From: Sphingomonas sp. Y38-1Y
GTDB taxonomy: Bacteria; Pseudomonadota; Alphaproteobacteria; Sphingomonadales; Sphingomonadaceae
Length of the DNA stretch: 64,000 nt
Assembly (NCBI RefSeq): GCF_032391395.1
Contig: NZ_CP135916.1
Span: 1,922,001-1,986,000, forward strand
Reading direction: 5' to 3'
A program made the position numbers and the translations under genes. Positions 40,784 to 49,816 of this stretch are shown here, in pieces. The number at the start of each line of letters is the position of its first letter. The first letter of the stretch is position 1. A model generated the notes under the pieces. It ran no database searches. It was given only the letters and a program-made list of their open reading frames with translations, and had not been told where the DNA came from.

Positions 40784-42865
40784 TCAGCCGGCGCGGCGCC
40801 CCCGCGCCGGCGCGCTCGATTGAAGCCGTTCGAGATTGAATTCGGCATCGAAGCGCAGACCCGCCTGGCCGTTCTGCGCCCAGCGAAGCTCCGCGGTCAT
40901 CAGGTCGCCCTCGACCAGCTCGATCTGGACCGTCGATCCGACCATGGTTGCCGGGAAATCGATCCCGTCGACCATCGCGCCGGTCGGCGACACGTTTCGG
41001 ATGCGCACCTCGCCCGCGCGGCCCCCGGCGATCAGCCTTGCCCAGCGCAACGTGCGCAGGCGCGGCGCGCGGCTGACCTGCACGCCCTCGGGCGTGGCGA
41101 TGCCGTTGCCGGCGAGCAGCGATGCATCCTCGAACGGCATCGGCCGCCCATAGACATAGCCCTGGATATGGCTGCAGCCGAGACCGGCGATCAGGGCGAT
41201 CTCGTCCTGCACCTCGACCCCCTCGGCGGTGGTCTCCATGCCGAGCGTGGTCGCCAGCGTCACGATCGCCTGGATGATCGCGGCATTGCGGTTGCCCTTG
41301 ACGGCCGCGCCGCGGACGAAGCTCTGGTCGATCTTGATCTTGTCGAACGGCGCCTTGCGCAGATAACCGAGCGAGGAATAGCCGGTGCCGAAATCGTCGA
41401 GCGCCAGCCGCACGCCCAGCCGCTTGAGCGCCGCGAACATCGCGTCGGACGAGGCGCTCTCGTTGAGAAACACGCTCTCGGTGATCTCGAGCTCAAGCCG
41501 CGACGCGGGCAGTCCGCTGCTGGCAAGGGCCGAGGCGACGATCGCGGGAAGCTGGACGTTGGCGAACTGGATCGGGCTGACGTTGACGGCGACGCGGCAC
41601 TCGCCCGGCCAGCGCGCGGCATCGGCGGCGGCGGTGCGGAGCACCCATTCGCCGATCGGCTCGATCAGGCCGCTTTCCTCGGCCACCGGGATGAACTCGC
41701 CGGGCGAGACGGCGCCGCGTACGGGATGCTCCCAGCGGACCAGTGCCTCGAAGCCGACCACGCGCGCGTCGCTGGTCTGGACGACGGGCTGATAGACGAC
41801 GTGGAACTCGCCGCGAGCGAGAGCGCCGCGCAGATCATCCTCCAGCGCCTTTCGGTGGCGGGCGCCCTCCAGCATGTCCTCATGGTAAAAGCGGTGTGTG
41901 CCACGGCCGTCGGCCTTGGCGGCATAGAGGGCGAGGTCGGCGCTGCGGATGAGCGTCTCGGAGTCGCTGCCATTCTCGGGCGCGACGGCGATTCCGATCG
42001 AGCATCCGATCGTGACTGACGATCCGGCGAGGAAATAGGGCTGGGACAGCGCGGCGATGATCGTGCGGGCCAGTTCGGACAGCGCATCGGGGGCGGGCGC
42101 GTCGGGGACGATGAGCTGGAACTCGTCGCCGCCCAGCCGACCGACCAGCTCGCTTTCGCCGGTACACCGCTGAAGCCGCTGTGCGACCTGCTTGAGGAGC
42201 GCGTCGCCGACCTGGTGGCCGAGCGTGTCGTTGACCGCCTTGAACCGGTCGAGATCGAGGAGAAGCAGCGCTACCCCGCGCCACCCGCGCCGCGACTGCG
42301 CCAGTGTCTGGTCGAGCGACAGCCGCATCCGCTGACGATTGGCGAGGCCCGTCAGGCCGTCGAACAGCGCGAGGCGGGTGATCTCTGCCTCGGCGCGGCG
42401 CTTTTCGGTGAGGTCGCTGCCGGTCCCCGTGAACCCCTCGAACTGTCCGAACGTATCGAAGCGCGGACGTCCGGACACGGTCCAGTGGCGGAGCGCCGAT
42501 CCCTCGCCGGATTCGAGCGAATAGTCGGAGAAGGACGTGCGGGAGGAGAAGTGGAAGGCGAGCGTCCGCTCGGTATCGCCATTGCCGTCGCCCGACAGGC
42601 GGAACAGGTCGATGAACGCGCAGTCGCCCGTCTGGCAACCCAGCGCGCGCGACACCTTTTCGGAGAGATAGCTGACCTGGCCGTGACGGTCGGTTTCCCA
42701 GAACCAGCCGGCGCTGTGCTCCTCCGCCTCGCGCACCAGCCTTCCGGTGATCCCGTCATGGGAGTCGGCGATGACCGGCGGGGCCTCGCTCGCGCGAAGC
42801 CGGTCGCGCATGCGCCCGAATGATCCGATTATTTCAAGCCTGCCCGTCACTTCCGCTGCTTGCAC
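40784..42865 (-). CDS. PAS-GGDEF-EAL-PilZ cyclic-di-GMP protein
   Basis: A 693-residue soluble protein combining sensing, synthesis, breakdown and binding of cyclic-di-GMP. Order: a PAS domain with PAC segment (about 45-160, GWFWETDRHGQVSYLS), GGDEF with an intact site LGGDEF (about 250), EAL with FEALVRWEHP and the metal/substrate segments NVSPIQFAN, DDFGTGYSS and KIDQSFVRG (about 345-590), and a C-terminal PilZ (RWARL, then NVSPTGAMVDG). Both active sites look complete, so it may be bifunctional or biased by the PilZ tail. The start at 42865 is 56 bases from the divergent fumarase start; a shorter start is possible. Confidence 0.92.
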   Translation of the reverse strand: MQAAEVTGRLEIIGSFGRMRDRLRASEAPPVIADSHDGITGRLVREAEEHSAGWFWETDRHGQVSYLSEKVSRALGCQTGDCAFIDLFRLSGDGNGDTERTLAFHFSSRTSFSDYSLESGEGSALRHWTVSGRPRFDTFGQFEGFTGTGSDLTEKRRAEAEITRLALFDGLTGLANRQRMRLSLDQTLAQSRRGWRGVALLLLDLDRFKAVNDTLGHQVGDALLKQVAQRLQRCTGESELVGRLGGDEFQLIVPDAPAPDALSELARTIIAALSQPYFLAGSSVTIGCSIGIAVAPENGSDSETLIRSADLALYAAKADGRGTHRFYHEDMLEGARHRKALEDDLRGALARGEFHVVYQPVVQTSDARVVGFEALVRWEHPVRGAVSPGEFIPVAEESGLIEPIGEWVLRTAAADAARWPGECRVAVNVSPIQFANVQLPAIVASALASSGLPASRLELEITESVFLNESASSDAMFAALKRLGVRLALDDFGTGYSSLGYLRKAPFDKIKIDQSFVRGAAVKGNRNAAIIQAIVTLATTLGMETTAEGVEVQDEIALIAGLGCSHIQGYVYGRPMPFEDASLLAGNGIATPEGVQVSRAPRLRTLRWARLIAGGRAGEVRIRNVSPTGAMVDGIDFPATMVGSTVQIELVEGDLMTAELRWAQNGQAGLRFDAEFNLERLQSSAPARGRRAG

Positions 42866-42921
42866 TCGCGAGGGTTTCGGAAACGTTGCGAGCGTCGGAT
42901 TGGCCGAATATGGACCGTCGC

Positions 42922-44445
42922 ATGACCGTCACTATCCGCACCGCAGACCTGATCGACAGCGTCGCCGACGCGCTCCAGTTCATCAGCTATTTTCATCCGA
43001 TGGATTACATCCGCGCGCTGGGCGATGCCTATGAGGCGGAGCAAGGCCCGGCGGCCAAGGACGCGATCGCACAGATCCTGACCAACAGCCGCATGTGTGC
43101 CGAGGGGCACCGGCCGATCTGTCAGGACACCGGCATCGTCAACGTCTTCGTCGAATGGGGCATGGACTGCCGCCTGGATGATACGAGCCGGTCGCTCCAG
43201 GACGTCGTCGACGAAGGCGTACGGCGCGCCTACCTCCATCCGGAAAACAAGCTGCGTGCGTCGGTGCTCGCCGACCCGGCTTTCACCCGGCGGAACACCA
43301 AGGACAACACGCCCTGCGTCCTCAACGTGACGATGGTGCCGGGTTCGAAGGTATCCGTCGATGTCGCGGCAAAGGGCGGCGGCAGCGAGAACAAGTCCAA
43401 GTTCAAGATGATGAACCCCTCCGACTCGATCGTCGACTGGGTGGTGGAGATGCTGCCGCAGATGGGCGCGGGCTGGTGCCCGCCGGGGATGCTGGGCATC
43501 GGCATCGGCGGTACGGCCGAGCATTGCGTGCTGCTCGCCAAGAAGGCGCTGATGGAGCCGATCGACATGGCGCAGTTGAAGCTGCGCGGACCGCAGAACG
43601 ATATCGAGGCGCTGCGGATCGAGATCTTCGATCGCGTCAACGCGCTCGGCATCGGTGCGCAGGGGCTGGGCGGGCTCTCCACCATCCTCGACGTCAAGAT
43701 CATGGATGCGCCGTGCCACGCCGCGGGCAAGCCGGTGGCGATGATCCCCAATTGCGCCGCGACGCGCCACGCGCACTTCACGCTCGACGGGTCGGGGCCC
43801 GCCTATCTGGAGGCGCCCGACCTCGAAGCCTGGCCCAAGGTCGACTGGAAGCCCGACGCCGCGGCGATCCGCGTCGACCTCGACACGCTGACGCCCGCCG
43901 ATGTCCAGGGTTGGAAGCAAGGCGACCGGCTGCTCCTCAACGGTAAGATGCTGACCGGCCGCGATGCCGCGCACAAGCGGATCAAGGACATGCTCGATGC
44001 CGGGCAGGAACTGCCGGTCGAGTTCAAGGGCCGCGTGATCTATTATGTCGGGCCGGTCGATCCGGTCGGCGAGGAGGTCGTCGGTCCGGCGGGTCCGACC
44101 ACCGCGACGCGGATGGACAAGTTCACGCGCATGATGCTCGACCAGGGCCTCCTCGCGATGGTGGGCAAGGCCGAGCGCGGCCCCGCCGCCACCGATGCGA
44201 TCCGCGATGCCAAGTCGGCCTATCTGATGGCGGTCGGCGGCGCGGCCTATCTCGTCGCGCGCGCGATCAAGGGATCGAAGGTCGTCGGGTTCGAGGACCT
44301 GGGCATGGAGGCGATCTACGAGTTCGAAGTGAAGGACTTCCCCGTGACCGTCGCGGTCGATGCCGAAGGCAACAACGTCCACCAGCTCGCGCCGCTGGTC
44401 TGGCGCGAGAAGATCGCGCGGGAGCGACTGCTCGAAAAGGTTTGA
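42922..44445 (+). CDS. Class I fumarate hydratase
   Basis: A 507-residue iron-sulfur fumarase converting fumarate to malate. The N-terminal alpha part has cluster-binding cysteines in SRMCAEGHRPICQDTGIV (about 60-77) and in GWCPPGMLGIGIGGTAEHC. The beta part has KMLTGRDAAHKRI and YYVGPVDPVGEEVVGPAGPTTATRMD. It is single-chain, about 500 residues, oxygen-sensitive in relatives. The start MTVTIRTADLID is chosen over an ATG four codons upstream. It lies divergent from the cyclic-di-GMP gene. Confidence 0.95.
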   Translation: MTVTIRTADLIDSVADALQFISYFHPMDYIRALGDAYEAEQGPAAKDAIAQILTNSRMCAEGHRPICQDTGIVNVFVEWGMDCRLDDTSRSLQDVVDEGVRRAYLHPENKLRASVLADPAFTRRNTKDNTPCVLNVTMVPGSKVSVDVAAKGGGSENKSKFKMMNPSDSIVDWVVEMLPQMGAGWCPPGMLGIGIGGTAEHCVLLAKKALMEPIDMAQLKLRGPQNDIEALRIEIFDRVNALGIGAQGLGGLSTILDVKIMDAPCHAAGKPVAMIPNCAATRHAHFTLDGSGPAYLEAPDLEAWPKVDWKPDAAAIRVDLDTLTPADVQGWKQGDRLLLNGKMLTGRDAAHKRIKDMLDAGQELPVEFKGRVIYYVGPVDPVGEEVVGPAGPTTATRMDKFTRMMLDQGLLAMVGKAERGPAATDAIRDAKSAYLMAVGGAAYLVARAIKGSKVVGFEDLGMEAIYEFEVKDFPVTVAVDAEGNNVHQLAPLVWREKIARERLLEKV

Positions 44446-44511
44446 GCAAGGAACGGCCGCTCGCGTGGTCGGTTCATCGCCGCAAGTCCCTGACAATCAA
44501 GGAGTGCGGCG

Positions 44512-45363
44512 ATGAGCGATCTGATCGACATGATCCACGAGGATGGCCTGCCCGGCCACGAGTCCGAGCTGGAGCCCAAGCCCGAGTGGCAGCCGCGCTA
44601 TCCGGGCTCCGGCCGGCTGGAAGGCAAGGTGGCGATCGTCACCGGCGCCGACAGCGGCATCGGCCGCGCGGTCGCGGCACTCTACGCGCGTGAGGGTGCG
44701 GACGTCGCCGTGCTGTACCTGTGCGAGCATGACGATGCGGAGAAGACCGCGGAGATCGTGCGCGGCGAGGGCCGGCGCGCGCTGACGATCGCGGGCGACG
44801 TCGGCGACAAGGCGTTCTGCGAGGCGGCGGTCAGCCAGGTCGTCGGCGAGTTCGGCCGCCTCGACATCGTCGTCAACAATGCCGGCGAGCAGCACCCCGA
44901 CCCGGACATCACCGACATCACCGAGGATCAGCTTCGCCGCACGTTCCAGACCAACATCTTCGGCATGTTCTTCATGGTGCAGGCGGCGATGCCGCACCTG
45001 AAGGAAGGCGCCGCGATCGTGAATTGTACGTCGGTGACGATGTATCAGGGCGAGAAGGAACTGCTCGACTATTCGTCGACCAAGGGGGCGATCACCGCGT
45101 TCACGCGCAGCCTGTCGGAGAATTTGATCGGCAAGGGCATCCGCGTGAATGCCGTCGCGCCGGGCCCGATCTGGACGCCACTCAATCCGTCGGGCGGCGC
45201 CACGAAAGAGAAGCTCAAGAGCTTTGGCGAGGGGACGCCGATCGGGCGTGCGGGGCAGCCGAACGAGGTGGCGCCGTCGTTCCTGTTCCTGGCTTGCGAC
45301 GATGCGAGCTACATGTCGGGGCAGGTGCTGCATCCGAACGGCGGGACGGTGGTGAACGGTTGA
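44512..45363 (+). CDS. SDR family oxidoreductase, YghA type
   Basis: A 283-residue short-chain dehydrogenase/reductase. It has the nucleotide site VTGADSGIGRAVA (about 42-54), NNAGEQHPDPDI, a catalytic Ser in NCTSVTMY and YSSTKGA with the Tyr-x3-Lys pair, plus an APGPIWTPL loop. The extended N-terminus (SELEPKPEWQPRYPGSGRL) marks the YghA-like branch, whose members reduce aldehydes or ketones and are often linked to stress. The substrate is not determined. It follows fumarase after 66 bases, on the same strand. Confidence 0.9.
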   Translation: MSDLIDMIHEDGLPGHESELEPKPEWQPRYPGSGRLEGKVAIVTGADSGIGRAVAALYAREGADVAVLYLCEHDDAEKTAEIVRGEGRRALTIAGDVGDKAFCEAAVSQVVGEFGRLDIVVNNAGEQHPDPDITDITEDQLRRTFQTNIFGMFFMVQAAMPHLKEGAAIVNCTSVTMYQGEKELLDYSSTKGAITAFTRSLSENLIGKGIRVNAVAPGPIWTPLNPSGGATKEKLKSFGEGTPIGRAGQPNEVAPSFLFLACDDASYMSGQVLHPNGGTVVNG

Positions 45364-45370
45364 GCCTGCT

Positions 45371-45482
45371 CCGTTCGTGCTGAGTAGCGACTGAGCTTGG
45401 CGAAGACGCGTATCGAAGCATCGGTGGCGATCCTTCGATACGCCGCTTCGACTGCGCTCAGCGGCTCCCCAGGACGAACGGG
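45371..45482. repeat. Sphingomonad-type inverted repeat after the SDR gene
   Basis: CCGTTCGTGCTGAGTAGCGA at 45371 is mirrored by GACGAACGGG at the end. Inner arms GCGTATCGAAG and CTTCGATACGC (around 45409-45443) form a perfect 11-bp stem, and CTTCGACTGCGCTCAGCGGC carries the core shared with the elements at 6386 and 19413. It lies between two genes on the same strand. Confidence 0.75.
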
Positions 45483-45517
45483 GTTGTGCGGATTGCGACA
45501 GCCACTAGGTCGACAAC

Positions 45518-46339
45518 ATGCCCGTCAGCCAAGCCGATATCGATCTCGCCCACCGTCTCGCCGATGCGGCGGGCTCGGTGATCCGTCCTTATTTCCGCGG
45601 TGAGTTCGGGCTCGAGACGAAGGGTGACCAGTCACCCGTCACCCTCGCCGACAAGGAAGCCGAAGCGGCGATGCGGCGGCTGCTCGACGCCGAACGCTCG
45701 GGCGACGGGATCGTCGGCGAGGAATATGGCGAGAAGGCCAGCGTTACCGGTCGCCAGTGGATCCTCGACCCGATCGACGGGACGCGCAGCTTCACCGTCG
45801 GGCGCGCGATCTTCGGCACGCTGATCGCGCTGGTCGAGGATGGCTGGCCGGTGCTGGGCATCATCGACCAGCCGGTGCAGCGCGAGCGGTGGATCGGCGT
45901 CGCCGGGCGCGACACGCTGTTCAACGGCAAGCCGGCGCGTACGCGGCCATGCCCGTCGCTGGAGGGCGCGATCGTGGCGACCACCAGCCCGCATCTGTTC
46001 GCCGAGGGGGACGTGCCGCACTTCATGTCGCTGGTCCGCGCCGTGTCCAAGGGGTCGCCGCGGCAGGGACCGGTCTATGGCGGTGACTGCTACAATTACG
46101 GCCTGCTGGCGAGCGGGCATCTGGATATCGTCGCCGAATCCGGGCTCAAGCTCTACGACTTCGCGGCGCTGGTGCCGGTGGTCGAAGGGGCCGGCGGGCG
46201 GATGTGCGACTGGAACGGCGACCCGCTGACCGCGGCGAGCGAGGGCCATGTCCTGGCGATCGGCGATGCGGCGCGCACCGACGAGGTGCTGGAGGCCATC
46301 CGCGGCGTCGAGGACGATCACGACCACGAACATCTCTGA
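45518..46339 (+). CDS. hisN: Histidinol-phosphatase, inositol-monophosphatase type
   Basis: A 273-residue lithium-sensitive phosphatase fold. Metal-binding residues are in GIVGEEYGEK (Glu), WILDPIDGTRSFTVG (about 85-99, Asp-x-Ile-Asp-Gly-Thr) and LKLYDFAALVPVVEGAGG (second Asp). The TRSFTVGRAIFGTLIAL variant is that of the HisN histidinol-phosphate phosphatases of this bacterial group rather than SuhB. The C-terminus ends in an acidic/His tail (EDDHDHEHL). It precedes rpmI by about 118 bases on the same strand. Confidence 0.87.
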   Translation: MPVSQADIDLAHRLADAAGSVIRPYFRGEFGLETKGDQSPVTLADKEAEAAMRRLLDAERSGDGIVGEEYGEKASVTGRQWILDPIDGTRSFTVGRAIFGTLIALVEDGWPVLGIIDQPVQRERWIGVAGRDTLFNGKPARTRPCPSLEGAIVATTSPHLFAEGDVPHFMSLVRAVSKGSPRQGPVYGGDCYNYGLLASGHLDIVAESGLKLYDFAALVPVVEGAGGRMCDWNGDPLTAASEGHVLAIGDAARTDEVLEAIRGVEDDHDHEHL

Positions 46340-46457
46340 GGCTTGCCAAAACCCGCGGCGGACGCTAACCGCCGCCGCTTCCACGATCGGATAGACGAAC
46401 GGCCTGGCCAGTGTGGGCTGCCATGGCAGTTCCGGATCGTCGACAAAGGAGACGAAA

Positions 46458-46661
46458 ATGCCCAAGATGAAGACCAAGAGCGGTGTGAAGAAGCGCTTCA
46501 AATTCACCGCGACGGGCAAGGTGAAGCACGGCGTCGCCGGCAAGCGCCACCGCCTGATCAGCCACAACGCGAAGTATATTCGCCAGAATCGTGGCACCAG
46601 CGTGCTGTCGGATGCGGATGCCGGTCACGTGCGCCTCTGGGCGCCGTACGGCCTGAAGTAA
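46458..46661 (+). CDS. rpmI: 50S ribosomal protein L35
   Basis: A 67-residue basic ribosomal protein with [20 protein letters not shown] at the start and [13 protein letters not shown] in the middle, both standard for L35. ATG 46458 follows AAAGGAGACG. It forms the usual pair with rplT 15 bases downstream. infC, often first in this operon, is not upstream; hisN is there instead, so transcription may start in the 118-base gap, which holds a GCGGCGG/CCGCCGC hairpin. Confidence 0.97.
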   Translation: MPKMKTKSGVKKRFKFTATGKVKHGVAGKRHRLISHNAKYIRQNRGTSVLSDADAGHVRLWAPYGLK

Positions 46662-46675
46662 GAGAGGGCTGAGAC

Positions 46676-47041
46676 ATGGCACGAGTGAAGCGCGGCGTTA
46701 CGACGCGGGCGAAGCACAAGCGGATCCTGGAACAGGCGAAGGGCTATTATGGCCGTCGCAAGAACACGATCCGTATCGCGCGTCAGGCGGTCGAGAAGGC
46801 CGGCCAGTACGCGTATCGCGACCGCAAGGTTAAGAAGCGGACGTTCCGCGGCCTCTGGATCCAGCGTATCAACGCCGGTGTCCGCGCCGAGGGTCTGACC
46901 TATTCGCAGTTCATGCACGGCCTGAAGCTGGCGGGCATCGAACTCGATCGGAAGGTGCTGGCCGACATCGCGATGCACGAGGGCGAAGCCTTCTCCGCGA
47001 TCGTCGCTCAGGCGAAGAAGGCGCTGCCGCAGGCCGCGTAA
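46676..47041 (+). CDS. rplT: 50S ribosomal protein L20
   Basis: A 121-residue basic protein, the normal length for L20. It has [18 protein letters not shown] at the start, [22 protein letters not shown], and [21 protein letters not shown]. It binds 23S rRNA early in 50S assembly and in some bacteria represses its own operon. A strong terminator follows. Confidence 0.98.
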   Translation: MARVKRGVTTRAKHKRILEQAKGYYGRRKNTIRIARQAVEKAGQYAYRDRKVKKRTFRGLWIQRINAGVRAEGLTYSQFMHGLKLAGIELDRKVLADIAMHEGEAFSAIVAQAKKALPQAA

Positions 47042-47062
47042 TTCTTGGCTGACGAACGAAAG

Positions 47063-47095
47063 AGGGCGCCGGTCTTGCGATCGGCGCCCTTTTTC
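47063..47095 (+). terminator. Rho-independent terminator of rpmI-rplT
   Basis: Arms 47063-47071 (AGGGCGCCG) and 47082-47090 form a 9-bp stem with a 10-base loop and a T-run. It also lies at the end of the convergent lipoprotein gene. Confidence 0.88.
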
Positions 47096-47103
47096 GTGTC
47101 AGG

Positions 47104-47529
47104 TCAGCGGCACTCGACGTTGTTGCGGTCGATCGCCTCGCCTGCCGCAGCGCCCGCCGCACCGCCGAGCAGGGCACCGAGTAGGCCTGAGCCGCCGGGA
47201 CGCAGCGCCGTGCCGAGCACGCCGCCGGCCAGACCGCCGACAATCAGGCCCGTGGTGCCGTCGCTGCGGCGGCAATAGTAGCGCCCGTCCTGGCCCGCAT
47301 AGACGCGGTCGTTGCGCGACAAGCGGCGCGGACGATAACGCGCATCGTCGCGATAATAGCGATCGGCATAATAGCCGCCGTACGAGGGATCCGGACGATC
47401 CCAGTCATAGGCACCATAGCCGCCGCCATCCGCATAGCGCGGGCCGCCCAGGCCGTAATCGCTACAACCCGCGGTCAGGGCCACGCCGCCCAGGGCGGCG
47501 CTCGCCAGCGCCAGTTTGATCGCACGCAT
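47104..47529 (-). CDS. Glycine-zipper lipoprotein
   Basis: A 141-residue lipoprotein. The signal peptide ends in LTAGC (Cys22), the middle is rich in Tyr, Asp, Arg and Gly (GGYGAYDWDRPDPSYGGYY), and the C-terminus has a two-segment glycine zipper (GLIVGGLAGGVLGTAL, then GLLGALLGGAAGAAAGEAID). This architecture belongs to the glycine-zipper 2TM family of outer-membrane lipoproteins. The second of two ATGs (47529) has the better ribosome-site spacing to GAGGAGAG. It is convergent with rplT and is the last gene before the T6SS. Confidence 0.82.
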   Translation of the reverse strand: MRAIKLALASAALGGVALTAGCSDYGLGGPRYADGGGYGAYDWDRPDPSYGGYYADRYYRDDARYRPRRLSRNDRVYAGQDGRYYCRRSDGTTGLIVGGLAGGVLGTALRPGGSGLLGALLGGAAGAAAGEAIDRNNVECR

Positions 47530-47605
47530 CGACATCTCTCCTCGCGTTCCCCCTGGCGGATGAATGCGGCAGCGCGCGGTTTGTTGCGTCAGCGATACCT
47601 TTGGA

Positions 47606-49219
47606 TCAACGTCGCGCCTTGGCCTGGCGCGATTGCTCCTCGTAAGCCTTTCGGAACTCACGCGCGAAGACTTCCATGAAGGCTTCGTCCGACCCCTGCG
47701 CCACGCCGCCGAATTCACGCTCATACGCCGCCCAGAGCGCGGCATCGCGGCCACCGGGCAGGATGCGCTGAAGCAGCCCCTTGGCCTCGGCGCGCCCCTT
47801 GATGGCGTTGGGGGAGAAGCGGTCGAGCGTCGACTTGAGCGCGCCCTGCATCGCCTTCAGCGTCGCCATCTGGTGCGATTGCAGGTCTAGGAACGCGTCC
47901 TCGATCGCGCGCTCGGCGGGCATGAAGCCGCGCTGGGGCGGGTTGAGGAGGCTCGCCACCGCTTCCTCCGGCGTGCGGGCGAACTTGATCGGGTTGTTGC
48001 CGTCGAATTCGAAGCCGGTGGCGTCGGCGCCCATCTGAGACTTGGCGCGGGCGCGAGCCTCGACCATCAGCACCAGCCCGGCGACCAAGCGGCGCATCAG
48101 CGCGCCCGCGCGCTCGACGAGCGCGGGGTCGGCGGCGAGCTTGTCGGGGGGCAGGCCGGCGCCGCGGGCAAGCGCGGCGACGTCGCTCGCTGCGTTTGCG
48201 GGGGGTGTGGCGGCCGCCGCCGGCATCGCTGCGCCGGGCGGCAGCGTCGGTTGGCGCGGCTCCACCGGCGGCCGCGCGGCGGCCCAGGCGGCGGCGCCGG
48301 GGGCGTCGCTCCAGTTGGCTTCGGCGGCGGTGGCGGGGAGGGGCGGCGGCGCGGCGATCGGCTGGCCGAAGCCGCCGCGTGCCCAGTCGACGACGTTGCC
48401 CTCGGCGATCTTGCCCCACACGTCGTCGGGCGCGGGATCGCGCGGTCGGTCGGGTGCGGCGCTCGACCAGGCGGAAGCGGGCTCGGCGGGCGGCGGGGGC
48501 GGCGACCAGACCGATGCGGCCGGCGGATCGGGCGCGCGCATCGACGGCGACCAGCCTGCCTGACCGGTCATCGGCGCGGCTGGGGCGGGCGTGGGCGACG
48601 CCCAGCGCTCCGCAGCCGGCGGCGGTGCCCAGCCATCACCGGACGGCGGCGCCGCTGCCGGTGGTGCGCCCCAACCCTCCGAGGGGGGCGGCGCCGGCGA
48701 CGCGGCGGGGACGCCCCAGCCGCTGGCGGGTGCCGAGTCCCAGCCGCTGCCGGGCACGGGCGGCGATGCCCAGCCCGACGGCGTCGCCTCGGGCGGTGGC
48801 GGGGGCGGCGGGGCGACGCCGGCGCTCGCTTCCCACCCGCCCCAATCGCCGTCCCGCCTGGCAGCGCTCGCCGCGTCGCCGCGCTCGATCGAGGCGGTGG
48901 CCTCGTCGCTTAGGCTGACGACGACCTCGTATTGGCCGATCTGGATGACGTCGCCGGGGCGGAGCACGCGCTGCGCGACCATCCGCTCCTGCGCGCCGTT
49001 GAGGTAGGTGCCGTTGGTCGACACGTCGGTCAGCGTGTAGCTGCCATTGTCGAAGTTGATCTCGCAGTGCCGCGACGAGATATAGTTGCGCGCGTCGGGC
49101 AGGCTCCAGTCGCAGGTCGGCGACCGGCCGATCACCGCGCCGCGCCGGTGCAGCACGAACTCGGTCGGCATGCCGTTGTCTAGTCGCGCCTGATTGCGGA
49201 TCAACAGCGTCAGCGTCAT
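47606..49219 (-). CDS. tagH: T6SS-associated FHA-domain protein TagH
   Basis: A 537-residue protein. The N-terminal FHA phosphothreonine-binding domain (about 1-105) has VIGRSPTCDWSLPD, ISSRHCEINF and DVSTNGTYLNG. A long Pro/Ala/Gly/Trp-rich linker with repeated GWGAPPA-like units (about 130-330) follows. The C-terminal TagH domain (GFEFDGNNPIKFARTPEEAVA) is followed by a helical end. In threonine-phosphorylation-controlled T6SS this protein (Fha) is the switch acted on by PpkA and PppA, neither of which is in the window. Its start overlaps the next minus-strand gene by 4 bases. Confidence 0.92.
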   Translation of the reverse strand: MTLTLLIRNQARLDNGMPTEFVLHRRGAVIGRSPTCDWSLPDARNYISSRHCEINFDNGSYTLTDVSTNGTYLNGAQERMVAQRVLRPGDVIQIGQYEVVVSLSDEATASIERGDAASAARRDGDWGGWEASAGVAPPPPPPPEATPSGWASPPVPGSGWDSAPASGWGVPAASPAPPPSEGWGAPPAAAPPSGDGWAPPPAAERWASPTPAPAAPMTGQAGWSPSMRAPDPPAASVWSPPPPPAEPASAWSSAAPDRPRDPAPDDVWGKIAEGNVVDWARGGFGQPIAAPPPLPATAAEANWSDAPGAAAWAAARPPVEPRQPTLPPGAAMPAAAATPPANAASDVAALARGAGLPPDKLAADPALVERAGALMRRLVAGLVLMVEARARAKSQMGADATGFEFDGNNPIKFARTPEEAVASLLNPPQRGFMPAERAIEDAFLDLQSHQMATLKAMQGALKSTLDRFSPNAIKGRAEAKGLLQRILPGGRDAALWAAYEREFGGVAQGSDEAFMEVFAREFRKAYEEQSRQAKARR

Positions 49220-49791
49220 TCGGTGGCAAGCCCCGCCAACCCGCGATCGGCGACCCGCTCAGCAAGTTCGAGCGCGCGCGCAATCACGCGCTCGGGCCCG
49301 CCGCTTCGATGCGCGGCCAGCCGCACGGCGGTGCCCGCCAGGCGTCCGGTGGTCTCCGGCGGCGCCAGCACGGCCGGCAATTCGGGTTGGGAGATGCTGC
49401 CACCCGAGAAGAAGGCGGCGAGCGCGATCAGGCGTTCGGGCGCGCGCTCGCCCGCTGCTTCTGCCGCCGCCTGACAGCCACGGCGCGCGGCATCGCTGGG
49501 ATCGCCGAGGAAGCGCAGGACGTGATCGAGCGCCTGACGATCACGGACCGGGATCGACTCCCGCCGTGTTTCCTCGTCGAGGACGCGCGCGCCCCAGGCA
49601 AGCGCCTCCAGCCGCGGTAGCGCATGGGCGATGAAGTCGACGGCGTCGCCATGCTCGCCCGCCTCGCGCAGCGCGGCATAGGCGTCGGCAGTCGAGACCG
49701 CCTCGTCCGCCCAGGCATCGGTGGCGGACGGGTCCATCAGCGCCTGCACCTGGCGCGCCTGTGTCAGCTTTACGCTCGTCCAGCCGGTCAT
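49216..49791 (-). CDS. T6SS-linked small helical protein, DUF6931-like
   Basis: A 191-residue soluble protein rich in Ala and Leu, with the segments WADEAVSTADAYAALREAG and HALPRLEALAWGARVL. It overlaps tagH by 4 bases and follows vgrG after 25 bases, so the three form one minus-strand unit. I associate this protein with DUF6931, which recurs in T6SS loci, but the match is from memory. It has no signal peptide or known catalytic motif. A structural or chaperone role for FHA or VgrG is inference. Confidence 0.75.
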   Translation of the reverse strand: MTGWTSVKLTQARQVQALMDPSATDAWADEAVSTADAYAALREAGEHGDAVDFIAHALPRLEALAWGARVLDEETRRESIPVRDRQALDHVLRFLGDPSDAARRGCQAAAEAAGERAPERLIALAAFFSGGSISQPELPAVLAPPETTGRLAGTAVRLAAHRSGGPERVIARALELAERVADRGLAGLATE

Positions 49792-49816
49792 GGCCGCATC
49801 CTTCGCTCGCGATCCG

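Noticed and set aside
42847..44496. A 549-residue minus-strand frame opposite fumarase
   Set aside because: Antisense shadow of a clear class I fumarase.
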